This document shows positions 14,845 to 21,062 of a DNA stretch of 21,062 bases, one piece after another. Numbering within the stretch: position 1 is the first letter of the stretch; every line of letters starts with the position of its first letter. This DNA is from Spartobacteria bacterium (GTDB lineage: Bacteria > Verrucomicrobiota > Verrucomicrobiia > Chthoniobacterales > UBA10450): assembly GCA_021324035.1 (NCBI GenBank), contig JAJPJU010000087.1, positions 1-21,062 on the forward strand, given 5' to 3'. The notes under the pieces were generated by a model. It saw nothing but the letters and a program-made list of their open reading frames with translations, was not told where the DNA came from and ran no database searches. The position numbers and the translations under genes are program-made.

Positions 14845-16178
14845 ACGATTCCCAACGCCGGGAACTTTCGCCCGAGCACGGTCTGGCTCGGCGCTTTCAA
14901 CCACTTATCGAGCACGGTCCCGTAAACGCTCCGGAAATCGGTGTTGAATTTCAAATCGCCGCGATCGAGGTCGGTCAGGCTCGGATACTTTCCGAACAAT
15001 CCGGCTTTGACTGCACCGCCGAACACGAACATTGGCGCGGCCGCGCCGTGATCGGTCCCGCCGTTGGCGTTTTCCTGAACCCGTCGTCCGAATTCGCTGA
15101 AGGTCATCACCAATACGCGCTCGAAATTTCCCTGCTGCTTCAGGTCGGCGACGAACGCGTTGACCGCGTCGTTGAATTCGCCCATCAAGCGGTCATGGGT
15201 GTTGATTTGTCCCGCGTGGGTGTCGAATCCGCCCTGGCTCGCGTAATACACCCGAGTGGGCAGTCCGCCGGCGATCATTCGGGCAATGACGTTCAAACTC
15301 GCCGCGAGCTGTCCCTGCGGATACGGCACAGTCGATTTGTATTTGCGCGCAATTGCCAGGATTTTGTCGGAGCTCAATTGCGCATCGAGCGCGGTCCGTT
15401 GCAAAAAGTCCAGCGTGCTCAGATCGCTCTTGGTCTTTCCAGGAATTGCGCCGATTGATCCGCCGGCATTTGACGCCGCCGTGCCGCCGTCGTCGCCGCC
15501 ACCGGTTTCGTTCAGTTGGCGAAAAAGAATTTCCTCGGCGCTCATTTGGCCGTTGCCCGGCTCTGATGGGCGAAACCGGAATTGTTCGGGACGCGAAAAG
15601 GTCACGCCGGTAGGATTTTTCGCGGCGAACGCCTGTGGCGTCTCTTCGCCAATGGCAACGCCGACGGTCGGATCGGCTCCGGAGCAACAATTGTCAAAGT
15701 AACGGCCGAGCCACCCTTCATTCAGTGTTCGATCCGCATCGGATGCCGTTTGCCAAATTTCGGTCGAGCGAAAGTGTGAACGATTCGGATTTGGATACCC
15801 AACGCCTTGGACGATCGCGACGTGACCTTCGTCGTACAGCGATTTCACTCCGGTAAGTTTCGGATTCAGGGCAATGTGATGATCGACTTTGAGAACTTGC
15901 TCGGAAGCGAGGCGGAGCCGCGGACGAGCGACGTGGTAGGCATCATCGGCGTAGGGGACCACCATGTTAAGTCCGTCGTTACCGCCGGCCATTTGCAAGA
16001 CGACGAGAACAGTTCCGTCTTTGCCGGTAACAGCCTGCGTTGCGGCGTCAGCGGCCAGTGCGTCCAGGGCAAAGAACGTTTTCTCGAGAAATACCGGCAG
16101 GGTCCAGGTCGCGGCGGCTCCCAACATGGAAGTTCGCAAAAATTTTCGCCGGGTTTGCAAAGTCGGTTTCGTTTTCAT
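14841..16178 (-). CDS. DUF1501 family secreted protein with Tat signal
   Basis: A 445-residue protein of the DUF1501 family, related in fold to alkaline phosphatase/sulfatase enzymes. The N-terminus has a twin-arginine signal, TRRKFLRTSMLGAAATW, then a hydrophobic stretch and an ALAADA-like cleavage region, so export to the periplasm is expected. Family blocks seen: LQMAGGNDGLNMVVP, GVGYPNPNRSHFRSTEIW, GGFDTHAGQ, MTFSEFGRRVQENANGGTDH, and a glycine-rich insertion at about 220-245. ATG 16178 is used; a TTG two codons earlier would overlap the previous gene by 4 nt. It is the second gene after DUF1800, the usual arrangement. Function is unknown; proposals include metal-dependent hydrolase activity on sulfated or polymeric substrates. 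Confidence 0.92.
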   Translation of the reverse strand: MKTKPTLQTRRKFLRTSMLGAAATWTLPVFLEKTFFALDALAADAATQAVTGKDGTVLVVLQMAGGNDGLNMVVPYADDAYHVARPRLRLASEQVLKVDHHIALNPKLTGVKSLYDEGHVAIVQGVGYPNPNRSHFRSTEIWQTASDADRTLNEGWLGRYFDNCCSGADPTVGVAIGEETPQAFAAKNPTGVTFSRPEQFRFRPSEPGNGQMSAEEILFRQLNETGGGDDGGTAASNAGGSIGAIPGKTKSDLSTLDFLQRTALDAQLSSDKILAIARKYKSTVPYPQGQLAASLNVIARMIAGGLPTRVYYASQGGFDTHAGQINTHDRLMGEFNDAVNAFVADLKQQGNFERVLVMTFSEFGRRVQENANGGTDHGAAAPMFVFGGAVKAGLFGKYPSLTDLDRGDLKFNTDFRSVYGTVLDKWLKAPSQTVLGRKFPALGIV

Positions 16179-16180
16179 GT

Positions 16181-17674
16181 TCAAGCCAGTTGGAATTGGG
16201 GCGTGCTCATCATCAGATGAATCAGTTCACGCAAGTTAGCGTCGGTCGGATCCGGCCCGCGGGATTCCAGAAACTCGGCGAACACATCGAGTTCTTTTTG
16301 GGCCGGGGCGGTTTGAAAGAGTCGTTTTGCCAGGACGCCGACAATCTCGCGCGGCTTGGTTCGTAAATCGGCCGGGATTAACTTTGCGACGTCGATGGGC
16401 TCGCGTTTGATCTGCTCGGCGTATTGCGCGGCGCGGCCGAAACCGACGTCAGCGCCTTGTCTCGGTTGCCGGACATTCGCCGGCAGAATCGCGTCACCGT
16501 TGATCAAATAGTTCGCGAAATTGTATCGAAACAACAACGTAGAGGTGCTGATCCACTGTTTGCCGCCGTCCCAACCTTTCACATTTGGCGGTGCGAAAAG
16601 GATTTGGCCCATTTGCCGCATCGCGTTCTGGGCCGCGAGAGGCGGCGGGGCCGGCGCATCCAGCATCTTCGATGTCTGAACAATGTATTGGACCGGGCTC
16701 TTGATTTGGCTCCCTCTCGCGCGGTCGGAATAAAATTCGGCGGAACTGAAGATATCCCGCAGGACCGGGCGGATTTCGAAATTGTGTTTGCGAATCGTAG
16801 CCGCGACGGAGTCGACGATCGGGGCAGGCGGATCGTCGTCGGCAAAAAATCGCCACAGCTTGCGACCAATAAATTGCGCGCACGCCGGTCTGCTCACCAG
16901 GGTATCGATAATGTCGTCGCCGCTGAGATTTCCGGTGCGGCCCATGAATTTCTTTTGTCCGTGGTCCTGTTGGAATGGCGCGAACCGAAATTGCTGGGTC
17001 GTGAAATCGATCCTGTAACCGGTGAAGGCGCGAGCCGATTCCCGGATATCCTGTTCGGTGTAGTTGCCGATACCCACCGTGAACAATTCCATGAGTTCGC
17101 GCGCCCAATTTTCGTTGGGATGTTCCTGCCGGCTTTGTTGAAGATCGAGATAGATCATCATTGCCGGATCGCGGGAAATTTTTTTCACGAGCCCGCTGAA
17201 ATTCCCGAGCGCGTTCCGTCGCAGGGTGTCGTTCTGGAGCCACATCCAGTAAGCGTCGCGAACTTTTTGGATGCTGGTGGCGAAGTGGCCGTGCCAGAAC
17301 AATGTCATCTTTTCGAGCAACGGGGCCGGTCCGTTTAGCATCCGATCGAGCCACCATCGGCGGAGATCGATCATCTCGTCGCCCTCCATCATCCGAACGT
17401 CGCGGATCTTGGTCCGGAAATTTTCGCCGCGATCTTTCGCCGCCTTAATCTCCATCCGCTGAGCGCGAATATTCCGCGGGTGGGCCCAGGCGGGTGGGGG
17501 CACACTGGCGGCATCGGCCTTTACTTCGACGAAATCCCGGACCGTGGCGGCAAGTCCGTTTTGGCGGGCTCGTTCGATTTCAACTGGTGTGGCCCCGAAT
17601 CCGGCGCGGTTTAGCAGGTGGGCGGCATTCGCTTCGTTCCACTTCGATTTGTCCAGCGGCGTCAACATACCCAA
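16181..17674 (-). CDS. DUF1800 family protein
   Basis: A 497-residue DUF1800 protein. Seen blocks: HLLNRAGFGATPVEI near the start, MTLFWHGHFATS, MMIYLDLQQSRQEHPNENW followed by ARELMELFTVG, ESARAFTGYR, SRPACAQFIGRKLWRFFA and PNVKGWDGGKQWI, all typical of the family. It is paired with DUF1501 in Planctomycetota, Verrucomicrobiota and many Proteobacteria. The job of the pair is not established. The start is taken as TTG 17674, because an AAGAGG ribosome site sits 5 nt before it; ATG 17668 is the alternative at 11 nt. No clear signal peptide is seen, unlike its partner. Confidence 0.92.
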   Translation of the reverse strand: MGMLTPLDKSKWNEANAAHLLNRAGFGATPVEIERARQNGLAATVRDFVEVKADAASVPPPAWAHPRNIRAQRMEIKAAKDRGENFRTKIRDVRMMEGDEMIDLRRWWLDRMLNGPAPLLEKMTLFWHGHFATSIQKVRDAYWMWLQNDTLRRNALGNFSGLVKKISRDPAMMIYLDLQQSRQEHPNENWARELMELFTVGIGNYTEQDIRESARAFTGYRIDFTTQQFRFAPFQQDHGQKKFMGRTGNLSGDDIIDTLVSRPACAQFIGRKLWRFFADDDPPAPIVDSVAATIRKHNFEIRPVLRDIFSSAEFYSDRARGSQIKSPVQYIVQTSKMLDAPAPPPLAAQNAMRQMGQILFAPPNVKGWDGGKQWISTSTLLFRYNFANYLINGDAILPANVRQPRQGADVGFGRAAQYAEQIKREPIDVAKLIPADLRTKPREIVGVLAKRLFQTAPAQKELDVFAEFLESRGPDPTDANLRELIHLMMSTPQFQLA

Positions 17675-17675
17675 T

Positions 17676-17740
17676 TCAACCTCTTAATGAGACCGCAGTC
17701 GCGTTGCCTTGGTTACATCAACCTCTTGCTCTTGCTCTTT
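17676..17740. repeat. Gap with a 10-nt direct repeat and CTCTTG hexamer run
   Basis: TCAACCTCTT occurs at 17676-17685 and again at 17718-17727. On the minus strand the first copy reads as the AAGAGG ribosome site of the DUF1800 gene. From 17723 two CTCTTG hexamers and a CTCTTT run on. This 86-nt gap must also hold the DUF1800 promoter, which I could not place. Meaning unclear; it may mark the edge of the inserted four-helix-bundle gene. Confidence 0.5.
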
Positions 17741-17760
17741 TTCCTACTCATTCTGAGTCG

Positions 17761-17943
17761 ATGAACCCCCAATTCGATCACGAAAAATTACACGTTTATC
17801 GGGCCTCCCTGACATTTATCACGTGGGCTGCGAGATTCCTTTTAACCATTCGATCCAAAGCTGCCGCAAGAGACCAATTGGACCGGGCAGCGACCAGCGT
17901 GTCCCTGAACATCCAAAGAGTAAGAGTTCTTGAAATTTATTAA
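17761..17943 (+). pseudogene. Truncated four-helix-bundle (23S rRNA intervening-sequence type) protein
   Basis: From ATG 17761 the frame encodes 60 residues that begin like the four-helix-bundle/S23 family: MNPQFDHEKLHVYRASLTF, then RDQLDRAATSVSLNI, where relatives continue AEGNGK and run to about 120 residues. Here the match stops at about 17910 and eight unrelated residues lead to a stop at 17943, so about half the protein is missing. These genes are found both inside 23S rRNA insertions and as orphan genes. The end overlaps the next gene by 14 nt, so the lost part was probably removed by a deletion that placed it against the ribonuclease-like gene. Confidence 0.75.
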
Positions 17944-19324
17944 TCTGACGCGCCGGACCGAGATTGGCGCGAACTCGTACTATTTAGAGGCTGGCGGCCA
18001 TCGCCTGGTGCTCGATTCGGGGATGCATCCGAAGTTGGCAGGCGAAGAAGCGCTCCCGAATCTGAATGCGCTCGGGGGCCGCAAGCTCGACGCGATCATT
18101 GTTTCACATTCGCACCAGGACCATATCGGAACCCTGCCGGTTTTGATGCGGCGCCAGCCGCAGGCGCACGTTTTTATGACCGAGCCGACGGCTGAGATCG
18201 GACGCACGCTTCTTCACAATTCGGTAAACGTAATGACGCGGCAACGCGAGGAGTTAGGTGCGGCCGTCGCCGGAGCATATCCGCTGTTCACTCATCGCGA
18301 GATCGATCGTCTTAGCGAACGCTGGCGGTCTTGCGCATTACGTCAGACTTACACCGTTTTTGGCGAACGGGTGCCGGCCGGCACCGCCGACACAACATTC
18401 GAGTTTTTCGAGGCCGGCCACGTACTCGGTTCGACCGGAGTAATGCTGCGGACCGAAGGCCGCACCGTGTTTTACACCGGGGACGTGAATTTCGATGATC
18501 AAACGATTGCCCAGGCTGCGGTTTTTCCCGAGTCCGAGGCGGACGGGCGGAAGCTCGACGTTCTGATCATGGAATGCACGCGCGGCGATACGCCGGCGCC
18601 GCCGGGCTGGTCGCGGGCGAGCGAGGAGAGCCGCTTGATGCAGGCGATCGAAAACGCATTTGTGCGGGGCGGCTGTGTGCTGATTCCAGTTTTCGCGCTT
18701 GGAAAGACCCAGGAGATCTTGGCGATCCTTTACAAATTTCGCCGCGAGAAGACGCTCGATTTCCCAATCTACATCGGCGGCCTGAGTTCCAAGATCACCG
18801 AGATTTACGATCAGCGCGCACAGATGGGGCGCAGGCAATTGTCCCGGCTGCAATTGCTCGATGAGCTGCGGCCATTTGTCTTGAACTCCGAAAACATTCA
18901 TGACGCCGGCGCGCGGTCCGGTCGCGTTTACGCGCTGTCGAGCGGAATGATGACTGCGAAGACGCTTTCGAATATTTTCGCGCAACGAATTGTCGATCAA
19001 CCGCGTCACTCAATCTTTTTCGTCGGTTACGCCGACCCGGAATCGCCGGCCGGCATTTTGCGCAGCGCGTCACCGAACGATGAGGTGGTAATCGACCCCG
19101 ATCAGCCGCCTCAACGGGTGCGTTGTCACATCGAGCAATTCCAGTTCAGCGCTCACGCGTCGCGTGAGTCGCTTCTAGCGTTTGCCCAACGTCTCGCGCC
19201 GAAAAAGATTGTGCTCGTGCATGGCGATCCGCCGGCTGTCGAGTGGATGCGGGCGCGCCTCGCTTCGAGTTTGCTTGGTTGCGAGGTCACCATACCGACG
19301 CCGGGAATTGAATTGGAGCTGTGA
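17930..19324 (+). CDS. Beta-CASP metallo-beta-lactamase, RNA-processing type
   Basis: A 464-residue MBL-fold protein with the RNA-acting beta-CASP layout of CPSF73-like enzymes. Zinc ligands: H60, H62, D64 and H65 in SHSHQDHIG, H164 in EAGHVLGS, D185 in FYTGDVN, and H431 in LVHGD. Beta-CASP features: E215 in MECTRGD (usually ESTYGD), FALGKTQE, LSSGMM and FSAHAS (H409). Such enzymes are endo- or exoribonucleases; the substrate here is unknown. The start is TTG 17930: an in-frame TAA lies three codons upstream and a weak AAGAG site just before, so no ATG alternative keeps the conserved N-terminus. It overlaps the four-helix remnant by 14 nt. Confidence 0.9.
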   Translation: MKFINLTRRTEIGANSYYLEAGGHRLVLDSGMHPKLAGEEALPNLNALGGRKLDAIIVSHSHQDHIGTLPVLMRRQPQAHVFMTEPTAEIGRTLLHNSVNVMTRQREELGAAVAGAYPLFTHREIDRLSERWRSCALRQTYTVFGERVPAGTADTTFEFFEAGHVLGSTGVMLRTEGRTVFYTGDVNFDDQTIAQAAVFPESEADGRKLDVLIMECTRGDTPAPPGWSRASEESRLMQAIENAFVRGGCVLIPVFALGKTQEILAILYKFRREKTLDFPIYIGGLSSKITEIYDQRAQMGRRQLSRLQLLDELRPFVLNSENIHDAGARSGRVYALSSGMMTAKTLSNIFAQRIVDQPRHSIFFVGYADPESPAGILRSASPNDEVVIDPDQPPQRVRCHIEQFQFSAHASRESLLAFAQRLAPKKIVLVHGDPPAVEWMRARLASSLLGCEVTIPTPGIELEL

Positions 19325-19378
19325 TCGGCAGAGAATTATCGGTGATAATGACCAGGAATCTTGTGCGATGATCGACTC

Positions 19379-19407
19379 TGGTCACTGGTCACATGTCACT
19401 GGTCACC
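19379..19407 (+). repeat. TCAC-rich tract before xth
   Basis: GTCACTGGTCAC occurs at 19381-19392 and again at 19395-19406, 2 nt apart. The identical 12-mer stands before the CHASE2 gene at 12549. The tract ends 7 nt before the xth ATG, the same distance as there. Upstream in this gap a small perfect hairpin ATTATC-GGT-GATAAT lies at 19335-19349 without a T-run. No promoter or ribosome site could be recognised in 19325-19413. Confidence 0.7.
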
Positions 19408-19413
19408 TCTTGG

Positions 19414-20178
19414 ATGAGAATCGTCTCCTGGAACATCAACTCGTTGCGCAAACGCCAGGACCGGCTTTTCGAGTGGCTCGAGCAAACGAAGCCCGATGTG
19501 GTTTGTTTGCAGGAAACCAAATGTCCGGACGACCAGTTTCCGGCGCTTGCTCTTCAATCCGCCGGTTACGATTCGGCCTATCACGGGGAAAAATCCTACA
19601 ATGGTGTCGCGATTCTCTCGAAAACAAAGCTAACCGAAGTTCGCGCGTCGCTTTGCGATGAGATTGCCGATCCGCAGGCGCGGGTCCTTGCTGCTAATAG
19701 TGGAAACGTTCGTGTGTATTCCATTTATGCGCCGAACGGTCAGGCGGTTGGTTCGCCGGCATACAAATACAAATTGGAATGGTATTCGCGCTTGCGCGAT
19801 TGCCTGAAAAAAGAAGGCAATGTCGATGTCGCCGTCTGCGGCGATTTCAATGTCGCGCCGGAAGATGCTGATGTTCACGATCCCAGTCTGTGGCACGGCG
19901 CGATCATGTGTTCTGCTGATGAGCGCGCGGCGTTTCGTGCGCTCTGCGAAACCGGCTTGCGCGATACGCTTCGCTTGCACTCTCAACCGCCAGGCGTCTT
20001 TACCTGGTGGGATTATCGAATGCTGGCCTTCCCGAAGAATCGCGGCCTGCGCATCGACGCGGTTTTAGCGAACGACGGGCTCGCCAAGAAATGCACGGCG
20101 TCCGGAGTGGATCGTGATTTGCGAAAAGGCAAAGATCCTTCCGATCACGCCCCGATTTGGGCAGAGTTTGAGGAATAG
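19414..20178 (+). CDS. xth: Exodeoxyribonuclease III / AP endonuclease
   Basis: A 254-residue enzyme of the exonuclease III (EEP) family, which cuts at abasic sites and removes 3' blocks in base-excision repair. Catalytic residues are in place: N7 in SWNINSLR, E34 in CLQETK, Y105 in SIYAPNG, D144 and N146 in GDFNVAPEDADV, and D244-H245 in PSDHAPIW; RGLRIDAVL is also typical. The ATG at 19414 starts with MRIVSWNIN as in relatives; an ATG seven codons upstream would translate the TCAC repeat and is rejected. No Shine-Dalgarno site is visible. It lies about 90 nt after the ribonuclease-like gene on the same strand. Confidence 0.94.
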   Translation: MRIVSWNINSLRKRQDRLFEWLEQTKPDVVCLQETKCPDDQFPALALQSAGYDSAYHGEKSYNGVAILSKTKLTEVRASLCDEIADPQARVLAANSGNVRVYSIYAPNGQAVGSPAYKYKLEWYSRLRDCLKKEGNVDVAVCGDFNVAPEDADVHDPSLWHGAIMCSADERAAFRALCETGLRDTLRLHSQPPGVFTWWDYRMLAFPKNRGLRIDAVLANDGLAKKCTASGVDRDLRKGKDPSDHAPIWAEFEE

Positions 20179-20181
20179 GAA

Positions 20182-20268
20182 AACGCCCAACGCTCAACGC
20201 CGAACATCGAATGTTGAACTCGGATTCTGAATTGGACGTTGGGCGTTGGTCGTCGGACGTTGGGAGTT
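20182..20268. repeat. AACGCCCAACG inverted repeat before the DCC/LMF gene
   Basis: AACGCCCAACG (20182-20192) is exactly complementary to CGTTGGGCGTT (20237-20247), and GACGTTGGGAGTT (20256-20268) is a second near copy of the right arm. A smaller hairpin AACAT-CGA-ATGTT lies between (20203-20215). The element fills the 91-nt gap from the xth stop to the next ATG. It resembles the low-complexity GTTGGGCGTTGG runs seen between genes of related bacteria (recollection). Confidence 0.75.
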
Positions 20269-20269
20269 G

Positions 20270-21062
20270 ATGACCAACGCGTCGCATCTTCGCGTGGCCA
20301 ATCCCCCAACCAAGCCCGTCTTGATATGGGATGGCGAGTGTCATTTCTGTCGCCGCTGGATCGAGCGATGGAAGGAAATCACAGGCGACCAGGTCGATTA
20401 CGAGACGTCGCAAAATTTAGGCGACAGGTTTCCGGAAATTCCGCGCGAGGAATTTGAGCGTTCGGTGATCTTGATTGAACCGGATGGCGCGGTCCGGCGA
20501 GGAGCGGCCGCTGTTTTTCGTTCGTTGCAGTGTCGACGCTCCAAACGATGGCTGAATTGGACTTACGAGCATGTTCCCGGCATTGCCGCGCTTTCGGAAG
20601 GATTTTACAAGATCATTGCCGCCAATCGCCGATTTGCGTCAGCAATCACGAGTGTGCTGTGGGGAAAAGATGTTCGGCCGCCAACCTATTTCAGGTCGCG
20701 GCGCTGGTTTCTTCGCGCGCTCGGACTGATCTTTCTGATCGCATTCATTTCCCTCCGGGTTCAGATCGACGGACTGATTGGTTCGAATGGAGTTTCGCCC
20801 CTCTCACAGCTTCTTAGTGCGGCCCATGCCCAACTGGGCGATCGCGCGTTCTGGGTTCTGCCCACGTTGTGCTGGTTCAATTCGAGCGATCTGTTTCTCC
20901 ATGTGCTTTGCGGCGTTGGAATGGTTCTTTCGCTTTTTCTGATTTTCGGAATAGCGCCGGCGTTTTCGCTCGTTGGTCTTGTGGTTTGTTATCTTTCGTT
21001 TGCGGGAACGAGCGACGGCGTCCTCAACCCGTTTCTCAGTTATCAATGGGACACACTTCTCA
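20270..21062 (+). CDS. DCC thioredoxin-like domain fused to lipase-maturation-factor-like membrane domain (3' end missing)
   Basis: An open frame runs from ATG 20270 to the window end without a stop: 264 codons. Residues about 15-130 form a DCC (DUF393) thiol-disulfide oxidoreductase-like domain with the motif LIWDGECHFCRRW, cysteines C24 and C27. From about 145 the protein becomes hydrophobic (helices about 146-163, 207-226, 229-246) and shows GLIFLIAFISLRVQIDGLIG, SNGVSP and LSYQWDTLL, typical of the lipase maturation factor family, which is distantly related to the HTTM fold. The role in bacteria is unknown; redox-linked membrane chemistry is a guess. A TGATG precedes it but no gene ends there in frame. 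Confidence 0.85.
   Translation, partial: MTNASHLRVANPPTKPVLIWDGECHFCRRWIERWKEITGDQVDYETSQNLGDRFPEIPREEFERSVILIEPDGAVRRGAAAVFRSLQCRRSKRWLNWTYEHVPGIAALSEGFYKIIAANRRFASAITSVLWGKDVRPPTYFRSRRWFLRALGLIFLIAFISLRVQIDGLIGSNGVSPLSQLLSAAHAQLGDRAFWVLPTLCWFNSSDLFLHVLCGVGMVLSLFLIFGIAPAFSLVGLVVCYLSFAGTSDGVLNPFLSYQWDTLL

Noticed and set aside
14595..15458. 287-residue plus-strand open frame
   Set aside because: Overlaps the dipeptidase end and is antisense to DUF1501; both of those have clear family motifs.
16424..17338. 304-residue plus-strand open frame
   Set aside because: Antisense to DUF1800, with no recognisable motif.

Overview
The window reads as a stretch of chromosome from a free-living Gram-negative bacterium, most likely of the Verrucomicrobiota (Spartobacteria/Chthoniobacterales-like). 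This placement is an inference. It rests on a paired DUF1800/DUF1501 secreted-protein operon, a membrane protein with the vitamin K-dependent carboxylase (HTTM) fold, a DCC-lipase maturation factor fusion, an orphan four-helix-bundle (23S intervening-sequence type) gene remnant, and many short low-complexity or palindromic intergenic repeats of the kind common in that phylum. No phage, insertion sequence, CRISPR array, rRNA or tRNA gene was seen.

Layout: (1) 1-1426, the 3' part of an HTTM/gamma-carboxylase-like membrane protein and its terminator. (2) 1500-6660, a minus-strand drug-efflux operon, tetR-type repressor, periplasmic adaptor and RND pump, with a perfect 28-bp palindromic operator overlapping its probable promoter. 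A small one-helix membrane protein (6675-6863) lies just upstream. (3) 6963-10614, plus-strand housekeeping genes tilS, gltX and aroE, interrupted by a collapsed FAD oxidoreductase/Rieske pseudogene (7942-8233). (4) proC (minus) and nadA (plus), divergent. (5) A CHASE2-domain membrane protein with no output domain, translationally coupled to an M19 membrane dipeptidase. (6) A minus-strand DUF1800-DUF1501 pair, the second with a Tat signal. (7) A truncated four-helix-bundle gene running into a beta-CASP metallo-beta-lactamase ribonuclease-like gene, then xth (exonuclease III), then a 5' fragment of a DCC/lipase-maturation-factor membrane protein that runs off the window.

The most interesting material is between the genes. 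Four roughly 46-51-bp elements (8246-8295, 10611-10659, 12473-12523, 14799-14844) share one architecture: a GTAG- or GTAT-type foot, a hairpin with an 8-bp stem and 3-nt loop, a second hairpin, and the complementary foot (CTAC or ATAC). Their stem sequences differ, but pairing is kept. They look like inverted REP doublets (REPIN/BIME type), and their GTAG feet supply the TAG stop codons of nadA, the dipeptidase, DUF1501 and proC. Other gaps hold different repeat types: a TCAC-rich tract before both the CHASE2 gene and xth, a TCCGAAA inverted repeat inside the efflux operon, an AACGCCCAACG inverted repeat before the last gene, and a 9-bp triplet repeat before gltX. Most coding genes are otherwise conventional.
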